Shown: positions 16,840 through 24,245 of the stretch, in pieces
Layout of the letters: the number at the start of each line of letters is the position of its first letter
Position numbering within the stretch: position 1 is the stretch's first letter
Source: Oscillospiraceae bacterium
Lineage (GTDB): Bacteria; Bacillota; Clostridia; Oscillospirales; Ruminococcaceae
DNA length: 64,000 nucleotides
Direction of reading: 5' to 3'
Assembly (NCBI GenBank): GCA_004557855.1
Contig: SFFJ01000006.1
Span: 1-64,000, forward strand
Position numbers and translations under genes: made by a program
The notes under the pieces: generated by a model
The model's input: the letters and a program-made list of their open reading frames with translations, nothing else
Databases searched by the model: none
What the model was told of the DNA's origin: nothing

Positions 16840-17789
16840 TTTTCGGCACCTCCTACTCCAAACGGTTTTTTGTGGCCCAGCTTATCGATGTGCGGGCAGA
16901 GGATGTTCATCAGCAGGATGGCGAAGGATACGCCCTCCGGATAGCCGCCGGAGGAATTGCGGATGAGCATGGTGATGATGCCCGCGCCCAGTGCAAAGAC
17001 GACCTTGCCCCACTCGGTGGAGGGGGAGGTGGCGTAATCGGTGAGCATGAAGATGCCGCCCAGCAGCACGCCGCCGGTCAGGATCATGGTGATGGGGTCA
17101 TAACCGAGGATCAGGCTCATCACAGCGATGGTGGCCACATAGACCACGGGGATGGTGGCGCTGATGACCCGGCGGGCCAGCAGATAGATAAAGCCGATGA
17201 TGAGTGCGATGGCGCAGGTCTCGCCCAGGCAGCCGCCGCGGATACCGAACAGCAGGTTGCGGACGGAGGGCAGGGCTTCCAGATTGCCCTCTTTGATGAG
17301 AGCAAGGGGGGTCGCGCCGGATACGGCATCGATGCCGTTGATGTAGGAATTGGCGGTCGGCCATGTGGTCATCTGCCCCGCAAAGGCGATGAGCAGGAAG
17401 ATACGGCCGGTAATGGCGGGATTGGCAAAATTGCAGCCGATGCCGCCGAACAGCTGCTTGACGATAACAATAGCGACAAAGCAGCCGACAATGGCCATCC
17501 AGATGGGGAACCCGGCAGGCAGGTTCATGGCCAGCAGCAGGCCGGTCACGGCGGCGCTCAAATCCGAAATGGTATTGGTGCGCTTGGTGATGCGGCGGAA
17601 CAGGTATTCAAACAGGATAGACGCTGCAACGCAGACGGCCTCCAACAGGAGGGCACGGGTGCCGAATACCAGAACGGACGCCACCACGGCAGGCAGCAGC
17701 GCAATGAGAACATCACGCATGACGGAGGTGGTGGAAACGCTGCTGCGGACGTGCGGCCCGACAGCAACGAGCAGTTTACGATCAGTCAT
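16836..17789 (-). CDS. rnfD: Rnf complex membrane subunit RnfD
   Basis: Polytopic subunit of 317 residues related to NqrB, carrying covalently bound FMN. The flavinylation motif is canonical here, DAVSGATPLAL near residue 155, in contrast to the altered motifs in the adjacent RnfG. Multiple hydrophobic helices run from about residue 22 to 300. ATG at 17789 follows AAGGAGGGG. Its 3' end overlaps the rnfG start. Confidence 0.96.
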   Translation of the reverse strand: MTDRKLLVAVGPHVRSSVSTTSVMRDVLIALLPAVVASVLVFGTRALLLEAVCVAASILFEYLFRRITKRTNTISDLSAAVTGLLLAMNLPAGFPIWMAIVGCFVAIVIVKQLFGGIGCNFANPAITGRIFLLIAFAGQMTTWPTANSYINGIDAVSGATPLALIKEGNLEALPSVRNLLFGIRGGCLGETCAIALIIGFIYLLARRVISATIPVVYVATIAVMSLILGYDPITMILTGGVLLGGIFMLTDYATSPSTEWGKVVFALGAGIITMLIRNSSGGYPEGVSFAILLMNILCPHIDKLGHKKPFGVGGAEK

Positions 17790-17806
17790 TTTATCTCCCC
17801 TCCTCC

Positions 17807-19108
17807 TTACTTTCTGATGAGCTGCTTGCCCAGCTGGTTATAGGCGACCAGATGGCGCTTGGCAGGACAGACATAGGCGCAGCAGCCGCACTCCATGCAG
17901 AGGTTGACGTGGAGCTCCTTGAGGGCCTCGACGTTTTCGGCATGGTAGGCACGGTCCAGCCCCGCAGGGTTGAGCCCGAACGGGCAGGCGTTCAGGCACT
18001 TGCCGCAGCGGATGCAGGCGGTTTCGGCCATGGCGTTCGCTTCCTTGGCGGTGAATACCAGAAGGCCGTTATTGGTCTTGGCAAGGAACGCCTGATCGTC
18101 CTTGCAGTCGGTACCCATCATGGGGCCGCCCAGAATGATCTCGGCAGGCTCGCCCTTGTAGCCGCCGCAGAAATTGATGATGTCCTCCAGCTTGGCGCCG
18201 ATGGGGACCCATACGTTCTTCGGCTCGGCTACGGCGCCGCCATCCACCGTTACCAGACGGCTGGTAAGCGGCATACCGGTTTGGGCGTACTCCGCCAGCT
18301 TGATGAGGGTACCGACATTCATGACCAGTACGCCGACATCACCGGGGAGCTTGCCCTCGGGGATCACACGGCCGGTCGCCTCATAGACGATGACCTTTTC
18401 GGCGCCCTGGGGGTAGCGGGATTTGAGCTCCAGCACCTCCAGCTTGCTGCCCTGCTCGGCAGCGGCGGCCTTGATCTTTTCGATGGCCTTGGGCTTGTTG
18501 TTTTCGATGCCGATGACCGCCCGGCCGCCATGCATATGACGCAGAACCAGCTCCGCGCCCGCCAGCAGCAGGTCGGTTTTTTCCAGCATGATGCGGTAAT
18601 CGCAGGTGAGGTAGGGCTCGCACTCGGCGCCGTTGATGACAAGGGTATCGATGGTGCCGGAATGCAGTGCGGCCAGCTTTACGCCGGTGGGGAACCCTGC
18701 GCCGCCCAGACCCATCAGGCCACAGGCGCGGGCAGCCGCCAGAACGTCCTCCAGCTCCCCGCCGATCGCAGGGGGGGCAAGGGTCTCATCGACGGTTTGC
18801 AGGCCGTCGGTGGTGATGACGACGGCTTCGCTTTGGGTGCCGCGGGCACTGTAAACCGGCCCGATGGCCTTGACCGTGCCCGAAACGCTGGAATGGACCG
18901 GCGCCGAAACCGCTGCATCGCTATTGCCGATAAGCTGGCCGACCTTGACGGTATCGCCGACTTTAACGACAGGCTTGCAGGGGGCGCCGATGTGCTGAGA
19001 CATGGAAATAGTGACCTCTGCCGGGACCGGCATGACCACACTTTCCAGCTCGGCTGTGTTCTTTTGGTGCTTCACATGGATGCTGGGAAGCGAATGGAAC
19101 ATAGCCAC
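17807..19108 (-). CDS. rnfC: Rnf complex NADH-binding subunit RnfC
   Basis: A 433-residue soluble subunit where NAD+ is reduced. It has the N-terminal barrel-sandwich domain (VGDTVKVGQLIG near 53), the Rossmann-like Gly-rich GLMGLGGAGFPTGVKL near residue 132, SLBB-type sequence, and two 4Fe-4S motifs, CIRCGKCLNACPFGLNP (near 370) and CMECGCCAYVCPAKRHL (near 410). The start is taken as GTG at 19108, correctly spaced from GGAGGG; the ATG two codons later is the alternative. First Rnf gene, 24 bp after the Gx transporter. Confidence 0.96.
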   Translation of the reverse strand: MAMFHSLPSIHVKHQKNTAELESVVMPVPAEVTISMSQHIGAPCKPVVKVGDTVKVGQLIGNSDAAVSAPVHSSVSGTVKAIGPVYSARGTQSEAVVITTDGLQTVDETLAPPAIGGELEDVLAAARACGLMGLGGAGFPTGVKLAALHSGTIDTLVINGAECEPYLTCDYRIMLEKTDLLLAGAELVLRHMHGGRAVIGIENNKPKAIEKIKAAAAEQGSKLEVLELKSRYPQGAEKVIVYEATGRVIPEGKLPGDVGVLVMNVGTLIKLAEYAQTGMPLTSRLVTVDGGAVAEPKNVWVPIGAKLEDIINFCGGYKGEPAEIILGGPMMGTDCKDDQAFLAKTNNGLLVFTAKEANAMAETACIRCGKCLNACPFGLNPAGLDRAYHAENVEALKELHVNLCMECGCCAYVCPAKRHLVAYNQLGKQLIRK

Positions 19109-19132
19109 GGTGTATCCCTCCTAATCTTCATT

Positions 19133-19657
19133 TTATTTGAGCTTTAAGCGGTTCAGGTAGGGCAGGATGACACGCAGCGCCAAGCCCGTTACGGCGCCCA
19201 TGAGCAGCCCTGCCGCCAGAAGAACCGGCAAGTAGTACCAAACGTAGGAATTATTGATGATGAACCGCGCCGCGATAAGCTGGCCGATATTGTGCGACGC
19301 CCCGCCGAACACCGAAAGCAGCAGATACTGCTTTTTGATGCCGGGGAGAAGCCCCAACAGCAGCATGACCGTCACCGAAAAAAGCCCGCCGGAGACGCTC
19401 ATGCAGGCGGCGACCGCCCCCCTGGTGAGCAGGACGAACAGCGACTTTAACACCGCTATGGTGTAGCCGCTGACCGGCCCCAGCACAAAAAGGGCGTACA
19501 TCGTGACGATATTGGAAAGCCCCAGACGGACGCCCGGCGGCAGCATGGGCAGGGCGGGCAGCAGCGATTCCAGAAAGCTTAACGCCATGGCCAGCGCAAA
19601 TAAAAGCCCCATCAGGGCAAGGCGTTTTACTTTTCGGTTGCGGTTCTGTGCTGCCAT
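19133..19657 (-). CDS. Gx transporter family protein
   Basis: A 174-residue membrane protein with five to six helices of the Gx transporter family (the old name 'heptaprenyl diphosphate synthase component I' is misleading). It begins with a basic stretch, then LALMGLLFALAMALSFLES, and has the PPGVRLGLSNIVTMYAL segment typical of the family. The substrate is not established; relatives resemble small ECF-type S components. It opens the rnf operon, directly after the promoter, which links it to redox or cofactor supply only by position. Confidence 0.88.
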   Translation of the reverse strand: MAAQNRNRKVKRLALMGLLFALAMALSFLESLLPALPMLPPGVRLGLSNIVTMYALFVLGPVSGYTIAVLKSLFVLLTRGAVAACMSVSGGLFSVTVMLLLGLLPGIKKQYLLLSVFGGASHNIGQLIAARFIINNSYVWYYLPVLLAAGLLMGAVTGLALRVILPYLNRLKLK

Positions 19658-19685
19658 CTACTTCTCCCATGGTGGTATATCGTCT

Positions 19686-19714
19686 ATTTTAGTATATTTT
19701 TGAAGAAAATACAA
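19686..19714 (-). promoter_or_regulatory. sigma-A promoter for the Gx-rnfCDGEAB operon
   Basis: Minus strand: -35 TTGTAT (19709-19714), 17-bp spacer, -10 TAAAAT (19686-19691), 29 bp before the first start codon. The surroundings are A/T-rich. Confidence 0.8.
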
Positions 19715-19745
19715 GCAAAAATATAAGTCCTTCGGCCTGAAAGAA

Positions 19746-19782
19746 AACCGGTGAAGTACAAGGACCTCATACTTCACCGGTT
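19746..19782 (-). terminator. strong terminator after the efp-acidic protein unit
   Basis: A perfect 13-bp stem (AACCGGTGAAGTA and its complement, loop 11 nt) followed on the minus strand by TTTTCTTTC, 23 bp past the acidic-protein stop. It separates this unit from the rnf promoter. Confidence 0.9.
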
Positions 19783-19805
19783 GCTGTATGGTTTATCCCG
19801 GAAGA

Positions 19806-20279
19806 TCAGTCCAGATCGCAGCCGGTGCAGCCTTCGCAGTCACCCTCGCAATCCAGATCATCCAAATCGAACTCCAGCTTTTCGCCGCAGTTGGGGCAGT
19901 CGATCTCGCCTTCGCACAGCATGCTTTCGTCCACGCAGATGGTATCGCCGCAGGTGGGGCACTTTACCTCGTACAGGGGCTCATCTTCGTCGTCGAACTC
20001 ATCGTAGTCATCCAGACCGAAATCATCGTCGTCATCGAAGTCGTAGTCCTCGTCCTCGTCATCGTAAAGGGCATCCTCTACATCCTGCAGGTCATCATCG
20101 ATGGCATCCACGACCTCGCCCAGCTCCTCTACCGCATCCTCCAGATCGGTAACGGAGAGCGCCAGATCATCCAGCACCTCGATGACATTCAGCAGCACCT
20201 TGCCCTCGGCAGAGGTGTCGGTCAGCTTGAGGCCGTCGGCCAGCCCGCGCAGATAAGCAACTTTTTCAATAACAGTCAT
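19806..20279 (-). CDS. acidic zinc-ribbon protein, CD1247-like N-terminal domain
   Basis: A 157-residue very acidic protein. The N-terminal half (1-70) is helical and resembles the CD1247 N-terminal domain of clostridial proteins, MTVIEKVAYLRGLADGLKL. A run of Asp/Glu covers about 70-100. A zinc ribbon follows at about 105-135 (CPTCGDTICVDE ... CPNCGEKLEF), and the end is Cys-rich (CEGDCEGCTGCDLD). Function unknown. It is 56 bp after efp with a strong GGGAGG site, so is probably coexpressed with EF-P. Confidence 0.8.
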   Translation of the reverse strand: MTVIEKVAYLRGLADGLKLTDTSAEGKVLLNVIEVLDDLALSVTDLEDAVEELGEVVDAIDDDLQDVEDALYDDEDEDYDFDDDDDFGLDDYDEFDDEDEPLYEVKCPTCGDTICVDESMLCEGEIDCPNCGEKLEFDLDDLDCEGDCEGCTGCDLD

Positions 20280-20335
20280 TTTTGTAACCTCCCTTAATTG
20301 GTTCTGGTCTGAAATAATGACAAGCGAAAGGGCAG

Positions 20336-20893
20336 TTACGCTCTTTCCATGTACTCGCCGGTTCTGGTATCCACGCGGATCATATCGCCCTCATTGATGA
20401 ACAGAGGAACCTTGATCTCGGCGCCGGTTTCCAGGGTGGCAGGCTTCAGGGTATTGGTGGCAGTATTGCCGGCAAAGCCGGGATCGGTCTTGGTGACCTC
20501 CAGCTCCATGAAGAAGGGAGGCTCCACGCCGAATACGCTGCCCTTGTAGGAAAGGATCTTGCAAACGGTATTCTCTTTGACAAACTTGAAGTTATCGCCG
20601 AGGATATTCTTGCTGATCGGGACGTTTTCGTAGGTTTCCTGATCCATGAAATAGTACAGGTCGCCATCGGAATACAGGTATTCCATGTCTTTTCTCTCGA
20701 TGTAAGCGGTGGGATACTTATCAGAGGGGTTGAAGGTGCGCTCGGTCACGGCACCGGTGATCACGTTGCGGATCTTGGTGCGGACAAACGCAGCGCCCTT
20801 GCCGGGTTTCACGTGCTGGAACTCGATGATCTGATAGACGTTGCCGTCCATATCAAAGGTCACGCCGTTTCTAAAATCGCCTGCACTTACCAT
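20336..20893 (-). CDS. efp: elongation factor P
   Basis: Relieves ribosome stalling at polyproline stretches. 185 residues, the standard three-domain length. The tip loop HVKPGKGAAFVRTK near residue 28 carries the Lys that is modified in some bacteria. C-terminal signature DTRTGEYMERA. ATG at 20893 with GGAGG 10 nt upstream. No modification enzyme (EpmA/YmfI type) is adjacent. It follows the M24 peptidase, the common Firmicutes pepP-efp neighbourhood. Confidence 0.97.
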   Translation of the reverse strand: MVSAGDFRNGVTFDMDGNVYQIIEFQHVKPGKGAAFVRTKIRNVITGAVTERTFNPSDKYPTAYIERKDMEYLYSDGDLYYFMDQETYENVPISKNILGDNFKFVKENTVCKILSYKGSVFGVEPPFFMELEVTKTDPGFAGNTATNTLKPATLETGAEIKVPLFINEGDMIRVDTRTGEYMERA

Positions 20894-20975
20894 AATACAT
20901 AAACCTCCAGGATATTTAATACGGGTTTTAACTACTTGATTTTAACATATATTGACCCCTGATTGCAAGGGTTTT

Positions 20976-22049
20976 TCACAGGATAATCAGCTCTTTGGAG
21001 CTGTTTGTCAGGTCTTTTGTGCCATCGGGGGAAAACCAGACCATATCCTCGATGCGGACGCCGAAGCGGCCCTCCAGATAAATACCGGGCTCCACGGTGA
21101 TGACCATGCCCTCCCGGGCGGTGACGCCGGGGTCGGCGGAGGGAGAAAAACCGGGCAGCTCGTGGATCTCGATGCCGACGGAATGACCCAGACTGTGGCC
21201 GAAGCAGCCCTCGTACCCCGCCCCGTAGATGAGGTCACGGGCAGCGGCATCCACCGCGCGGCAGGAAACGCCCGCTACGGCCTTTTCGATGCCGGTGAGC
21301 TGGGCGGCCAGCACCGTTTCGTACACCTTGCGCATTTCGTCGGTCGGCTCCCCGATGGCCACGGTACGGGTCATATCGGAGCAGTAGCCGCCCCATGCGG
21401 CGCCGTAATCCATGGTGAAGAAATCACCCTGCTGCAGGGGACGGTCCCCGGGGACGGCGTGGGGCATGGCGGAATTGGGGCCGCCCGCGGCGATGGTTTC
21501 GAAGGCAAGGCCGTCGGCGCCCAGTCGGCGCATGCAGTATTCAAGATAGGCGGCAATTTCCTTTTCGGTCTTGCCGGGCTTGATGAAATCGAGGATCTCG
21601 AGGAAGGCGGCATCGGTGATGCTTTGCGCCTTGCGGATGGCTGCGATCTCGCTTTCGTCCTTCAGGGAGCGCATCTCCAGGATGGCGTCATTGAGGGTGG
21701 CAGCGGTGGAAAATTCGCAATCGGGCAGCTTGGTGCGGTAAAGGTCCAGCTCGCCCACCGTCAGGTAGCCGGTCTCGATGGCGACGGTGTGGGCGCCGTG
21801 CTTTTTCAGCAGCTCGCCCAGCTGCTCGTACAGCTTGTCCTGCAGGATGACCTCGGCGCCGGTAACGGTGGCCTTGGCGACCTCGATATAGCGGAAATCG
21901 ATGATGAAATAGGCGGCATCCCGGAATACCAGCAGCGTGCCGGCGGAGGAGCCCAGCCCGGTGAAGTAGCGGCGGTTCACATCGGAGGTGATAATGGCGG
22001 CATCGGCATTTTCGGGCAGGGCTTTCATCAGTTTTTCAATACGGTTCAT
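20976..22049 (-). CDS. pepP: M24B family Xaa-Pro aminopeptidase
   Basis: Metallopeptidase releasing an N-terminal residue ahead of proline. 357 residues: a creatinase-like N domain (1-125), then the pita-bread catalytic domain. Dimetal ligands are visible in MDYGAAWGGYCSDMTRT (near 215), GHSLGHSVGIEIHELPGF (near 285) and TVEPGIYLEGRFGVRIED (near 320). The start overlaps the preceding TIM-barrel gene stop (ATGA). Neighbouring efp fits a proline-peptide theme seen in many Firmicutes. Confidence 0.93.
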   Translation of the reverse strand: MNRIEKLMKALPENADAAIITSDVNRRYFTGLGSSAGTLLVFRDAAYFIIDFRYIEVAKATVTGAEVILQDKLYEQLGELLKKHGAHTVAIETGYLTVGELDLYRTKLPDCEFSTAATLNDAILEMRSLKDESEIAAIRKAQSITDAAFLEILDFIKPGKTEKEIAAYLEYCMRRLGADGLAFETIAAGGPNSAMPHAVPGDRPLQQGDFFTMDYGAAWGGYCSDMTRTVAIGEPTDEMRKVYETVLAAQLTGIEKAVAGVSCRAVDAAARDLIYGAGYEGCFGHSLGHSVGIEIHELPGFSPSADPGVTAREGMVITVEPGIYLEGRFGVRIEDMVWFSPDGTKDLTNSSKELIIL

Positions 22050-22915
22050 GCTTGTTTCTTCCTTTCTGCAGCTTGGTTATACAGGTCTCGCATCACGACG
22101 GCGTCCTCGGCCTGTGTTCCAGCCGACTCGCAAATGATGGTCGGTTCGCAATCGTATTTCACCAGTACCTCCGCCAGCGGGGCAAAGTAGGGGCCGTAGG
22201 TGGTATCGGCAAAGGTGAGGTGGCGTTTTTCTCCGCCGTTTTCGGTGTATTCGATCTGTGAAAAATGGGAATGGAAGCACTTCATGCGCTGCTCCCCTAT
22301 CTCGTTTTTCATGGTCAGCAATATGCGCTCGTAGTCCTCCGCCCCGCGGATACTGCCCAGCGTGCGGGCATTGAGGTGGCCGAAATCGACACAGGGCAGC
22401 AGGCGGTCATCCAGCCGGCAGAGCGCCAGCACCTCCTCCAGCGTGCCCAGCTGGTTAAACTTCCCCATGACCTCCGGGCAGACGATGATATGCCCCAGAT
22501 GGGCTTCATCCAGGGCCGCCAGCGCGCGCTTCATGGTGTCCTTGGCCAGCGCCAGCGCTTCCTCCCGGCTGATTTTGGCACAGGAGCCGGAATGCACGAC
22601 GATGCGGGTGGCACCCATCAGGTCGGCGGCTTCGGCGCTTTCCAGGATGTATTTGATGCTGTTGAGGCGCTTTTCCTCCTCCACGCCGGAAAGGGAGATA
22701 TAATACGGGGCGTGCAGCGAAAGACGGATATCCCGCTGCTCGCAGCCCTCCCGGAGCTTCAATACATTTTCCCGGTTGATGCGCACCCCCCGGCCGCACT
22801 GGTATTCGTAGGCGTTCAGCCCCATCCTTTCCAGATATTCGGGGATCTGCGGGGTGGATTTGTACCCCATGGCGGTAAAGCTTTCGGCATTACCGGCGGG
22901 ACCAATTCTAATCAT
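22046..22915 (-). CDS. TIM-barrel AP-endonuclease family 2 protein (endonuclease IV-like)
   Basis: A 289-residue xylose-isomerase-like TIM barrel of the Nfo family. Metal-ligand positions are present: LSLHAPYYISL near residue 60, RIVVHSGSC near 108, VCPEVMGK near 145, CVDFGHLNAR near 178, CFHSHFSQIEY near 215 and the final Glu in TIICES near 262. The most likely role is an apurinic-site endonuclease or related phosphodiesterase; the spacing differs enough from classical Nfo that a sugar-processing role remains possible. ATG at 22915 overlaps the yqeG stop. Confidence 0.85.
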   Translation of the reverse strand: MIRIGPAGNAESFTAMGYKSTPQIPEYLERMGLNAYEYQCGRGVRINRENVLKLREGCEQRDIRLSLHAPYYISLSGVEEEKRLNSIKYILESAEAADLMGATRIVVHSGSCAKISREEALALAKDTMKRALAALDEAHLGHIIVCPEVMGKFNQLGTLEEVLALCRLDDRLLPCVDFGHLNARTLGSIRGAEDYERILLTMKNEIGEQRMKCFHSHFSQIEYTENGGEKRHLTFADTTYGPYFAPLAEVLVKYDCEPTIICESAGTQAEDAVVMRDLYNQAAERKKQA

Positions 22916-23421
22916 TCGGTCTGCCTCCTTTTGCGGCGGTGATAGCGGGCAAGAAGCGGCTTTTCCAGCGGCCGCTTGATGCGGTACAGCCCGTAGTCCT
23001 CCTCGGCATACGGCTCCACCAGAACGGTCATGCAGCCGCACAGGTTCCCGCACAGGATATCGGTGAAAAGCTGGTCGCCGATGAGGGCGGTCTGCTGCGG
23101 GCTGACGCCGAATTCCTTCATTTTGGCCAGGGCGACCTTTTTCTTCGGCTTGGCGGCATCGGCGATATAGCCCAGCCCCAGCCGCCCGGCAAAGGGCGCT
23201 ACCCGTGCCTCACGGTTATTGGAGATGACAAAGAGCTGCAGGCCGGCCTGCCGCTGACGCTCCAGCCAGTCCAGCACCTCGGGCTTTATTTCCTGACTGT
23301 TATCGCCGGTCAGGGTGTTATCCACATCCAGCAGCAGCGCACGGATGCCGTGCTGCCGGAAGAAATCGTCTGGGATCTCCTCGATGCGGTGAAAATCGTA
23401 CTGCGGGGTCAAAAGCGGCAA
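22912..23421 (-). CDS. yqeG: YqeG family HAD IIIA-type phosphatase
   Basis: A 169-residue HAD-superfamily phosphatase. Motif I LLLDVDNTL (near 30), motif II FVISNNREAR (near 65), the motif III Lys in AAKPKKKVAL (near 90) and motif IV ALIGDQLFTDI (near 112) are all intact. Substrate unproven for most members. The start is a TTG at 23421, with AAAGGAG 9 nt upstream and no in-frame ATG or GTG nearby. First gene of a five-gene unit ending with the acidic protein. Confidence 0.9.
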   Translation of the reverse strand: MPLLTPQYDFHRIEEIPDDFFRQHGIRALLLDVDNTLTGDNSQEIKPEVLDWLERQRQAGLQLFVISNNREARVAPFAGRLGLGYIADAAKPKKKVALAKMKEFGVSPQQTALIGDQLFTDILCGNLCGCMTVLVEPYAEEDYGLYRIKRPLEKPLLARYHRRKRRQTE

Positions 23422-23454
23422 GGGCTCACGCTCCTTTCGGTGGGGTCAGTCTTT

Positions 23455-23463
23455 ATTATAGCA
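23455..23463 (-). promoter_or_regulatory. extended -10 promoter for the yqeG-pepP-efp unit
   Basis: Minus-strand TGCTATAAT, identical to the DUF951 promoter core, 34 bp before the TTG start of yqeG. No clear -35. Confidence 0.7.
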
Positions 23464-23510
23464 ACATATCCGGGGAAAAGAAAGCCCCCGGCGGGCGAAA
23501 ATACAGCGGA

Positions 23511-23823
23511 AAGGGGGCGCACCGAAGCGGCGAGGGCTGCCCGATGGGGCCCCCGGCGGGGCGGCAGTCCCGGTGGGGAAAGGCGGGCGCACCGAAGCGG
23601 CGAGGGCTGCCCGATGGGGCCCCCGGCGGGGCGGCAGCCCCGGTGGGGAAAGGCGGGCGCACCGAAGCGGCGAGGGCTGCCCGATGGGGCCCCGGCGGGG
23701 CGGCAGACCCGGTGGGGAAAGGCGGGCGCGCCGAAGCAGCGAGGGCTGCCCGATGGGGCCCCCGGCGGGGCGGCAGCCCCGGTGGGGAAAGGCGGGCGCG
23801 CCGAAGCGGCGAGGGCTGCCCGG
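23511..23823. repeat. 70-bp tandem repeat, about 4.4 copies
   Basis: Head-to-tail copies start at about 23521, 23591, 23661, 23730 and 23800, a period of 70, 70, 69 and 70 bp; the last copy is partial. Copies differ at only a few positions (for example GCACC/GCGCC and one lost C in a C run). The unit is about 80% G+C and carries ACCGAAGCGG and GATGGGGCCCCCGG. The period is not a multiple of three, arguing against coding. Confidence 0.92.
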
Positions 23824-23893
23824 AGCGCAGCGGAGGGTCAGCACGAGTGGGGCGCAGGGGCGCCATCCGGGTGGGGCGCGGTGCAAATGGAAA

Positions 23894-23925
23894 AGGCAGA
23901 CAGGATAAACCCATCTGCCTTTCTT
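23894..23925 (-). terminator. terminator of rpsU
   Basis: Minus strand: stem AGGCAGA/TCTGCC with a 12-13 nt loop followed by TTTTCC, about 23 bp past the rpsU stop. Confidence 0.75.
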
Positions 23926-23947
23926 CCGGTTGCAATAAAGATCAAGA

Positions 23948-24124
23948 TTACTTGAACTTGCGCTTACGAGCAGCCTCGGACTTTTTCTTGCGCTTAACGG
24001 AAGGTTTCTCATAATGCTCGCGCTTACGGACTTCCGCCAGAACACCGGATCTGGCGCAGGAACGCTTAAAACGTCTGAGAGCACTATCCAGCGACTCGTT
24101 ATCTTTTACTCTGATCTCTGCCAT
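23948..24124 (-). CDS. rpsU: 30S ribosomal protein S21
   Basis: A 58-residue, very basic small-subunit protein, below the usual size cut-off for gene finding but unmistakable: it begins MAEIRVKDNESLDSALRRFK and ends in a Lys/Arg-rich tail (KRKKKSEAARKRKFK). S21 binds near the 3' end of 16S rRNA and helps select mRNAs during initiation. ATG at 24124 with GGAGGGAAAG upstream. It has its own consensus promoter and its own terminator, so is monocistronic. Codon use is A/T-richer than the neighbours. Confidence 0.97.
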   Translation of the reverse strand: MAEIRVKDNESLDSALRRFKRSCARSGVLAEVRKREHYEKPSVKRKKKSEAARKRKFK

Positions 24125-24184
24125 TTACTTTCCCTCCCTACGCCTACGGCTGGAGTTATATCCTAATTACAGGATAACATAGTG

Positions 24185-24214
24185 ATTATACTATGCTTTC
24201 ACGGATTCTGTCAA
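24185..24214 (-). promoter_or_regulatory. consensus sigma-A promoter for rpsU
   Basis: Minus strand: -35 TTGACA (24209-24214), 18-bp spacer, -10 TATAAT (24185-24190). Both hexamers match consensus exactly, as expected for a ribosomal protein gene. Confidence 0.9.
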
Positions 24215-24245
24215 GAGATTTTTGCAGGAACCTTACACGGGTGCT

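Larger units (their letters stand above)
23422..23947. other. intergenic region between yqeG and rpsU
   Basis: No gene supported. It contains the yqeG promoter (23455-23463), a 70-bp tandem repeat (23511-23823), about 70 bp of unassigned GC-rich sequence and the rpsU terminator. Open frames across the repeats arise only from base composition. Confidence 0.8.

Noticed and set aside
23511..23823. CRISPR array
   Set aside because: Repeats are 70 bp, abut directly with no unique spacers, and no cas genes are present.
23446..24084. 212- and 159-codon frames across the 70-bp repeats
   Set aside because: Pro/Arg/Gly-rich translations in several frames at once, with a period not divisible by three; rpsU is in another frame of the same region.
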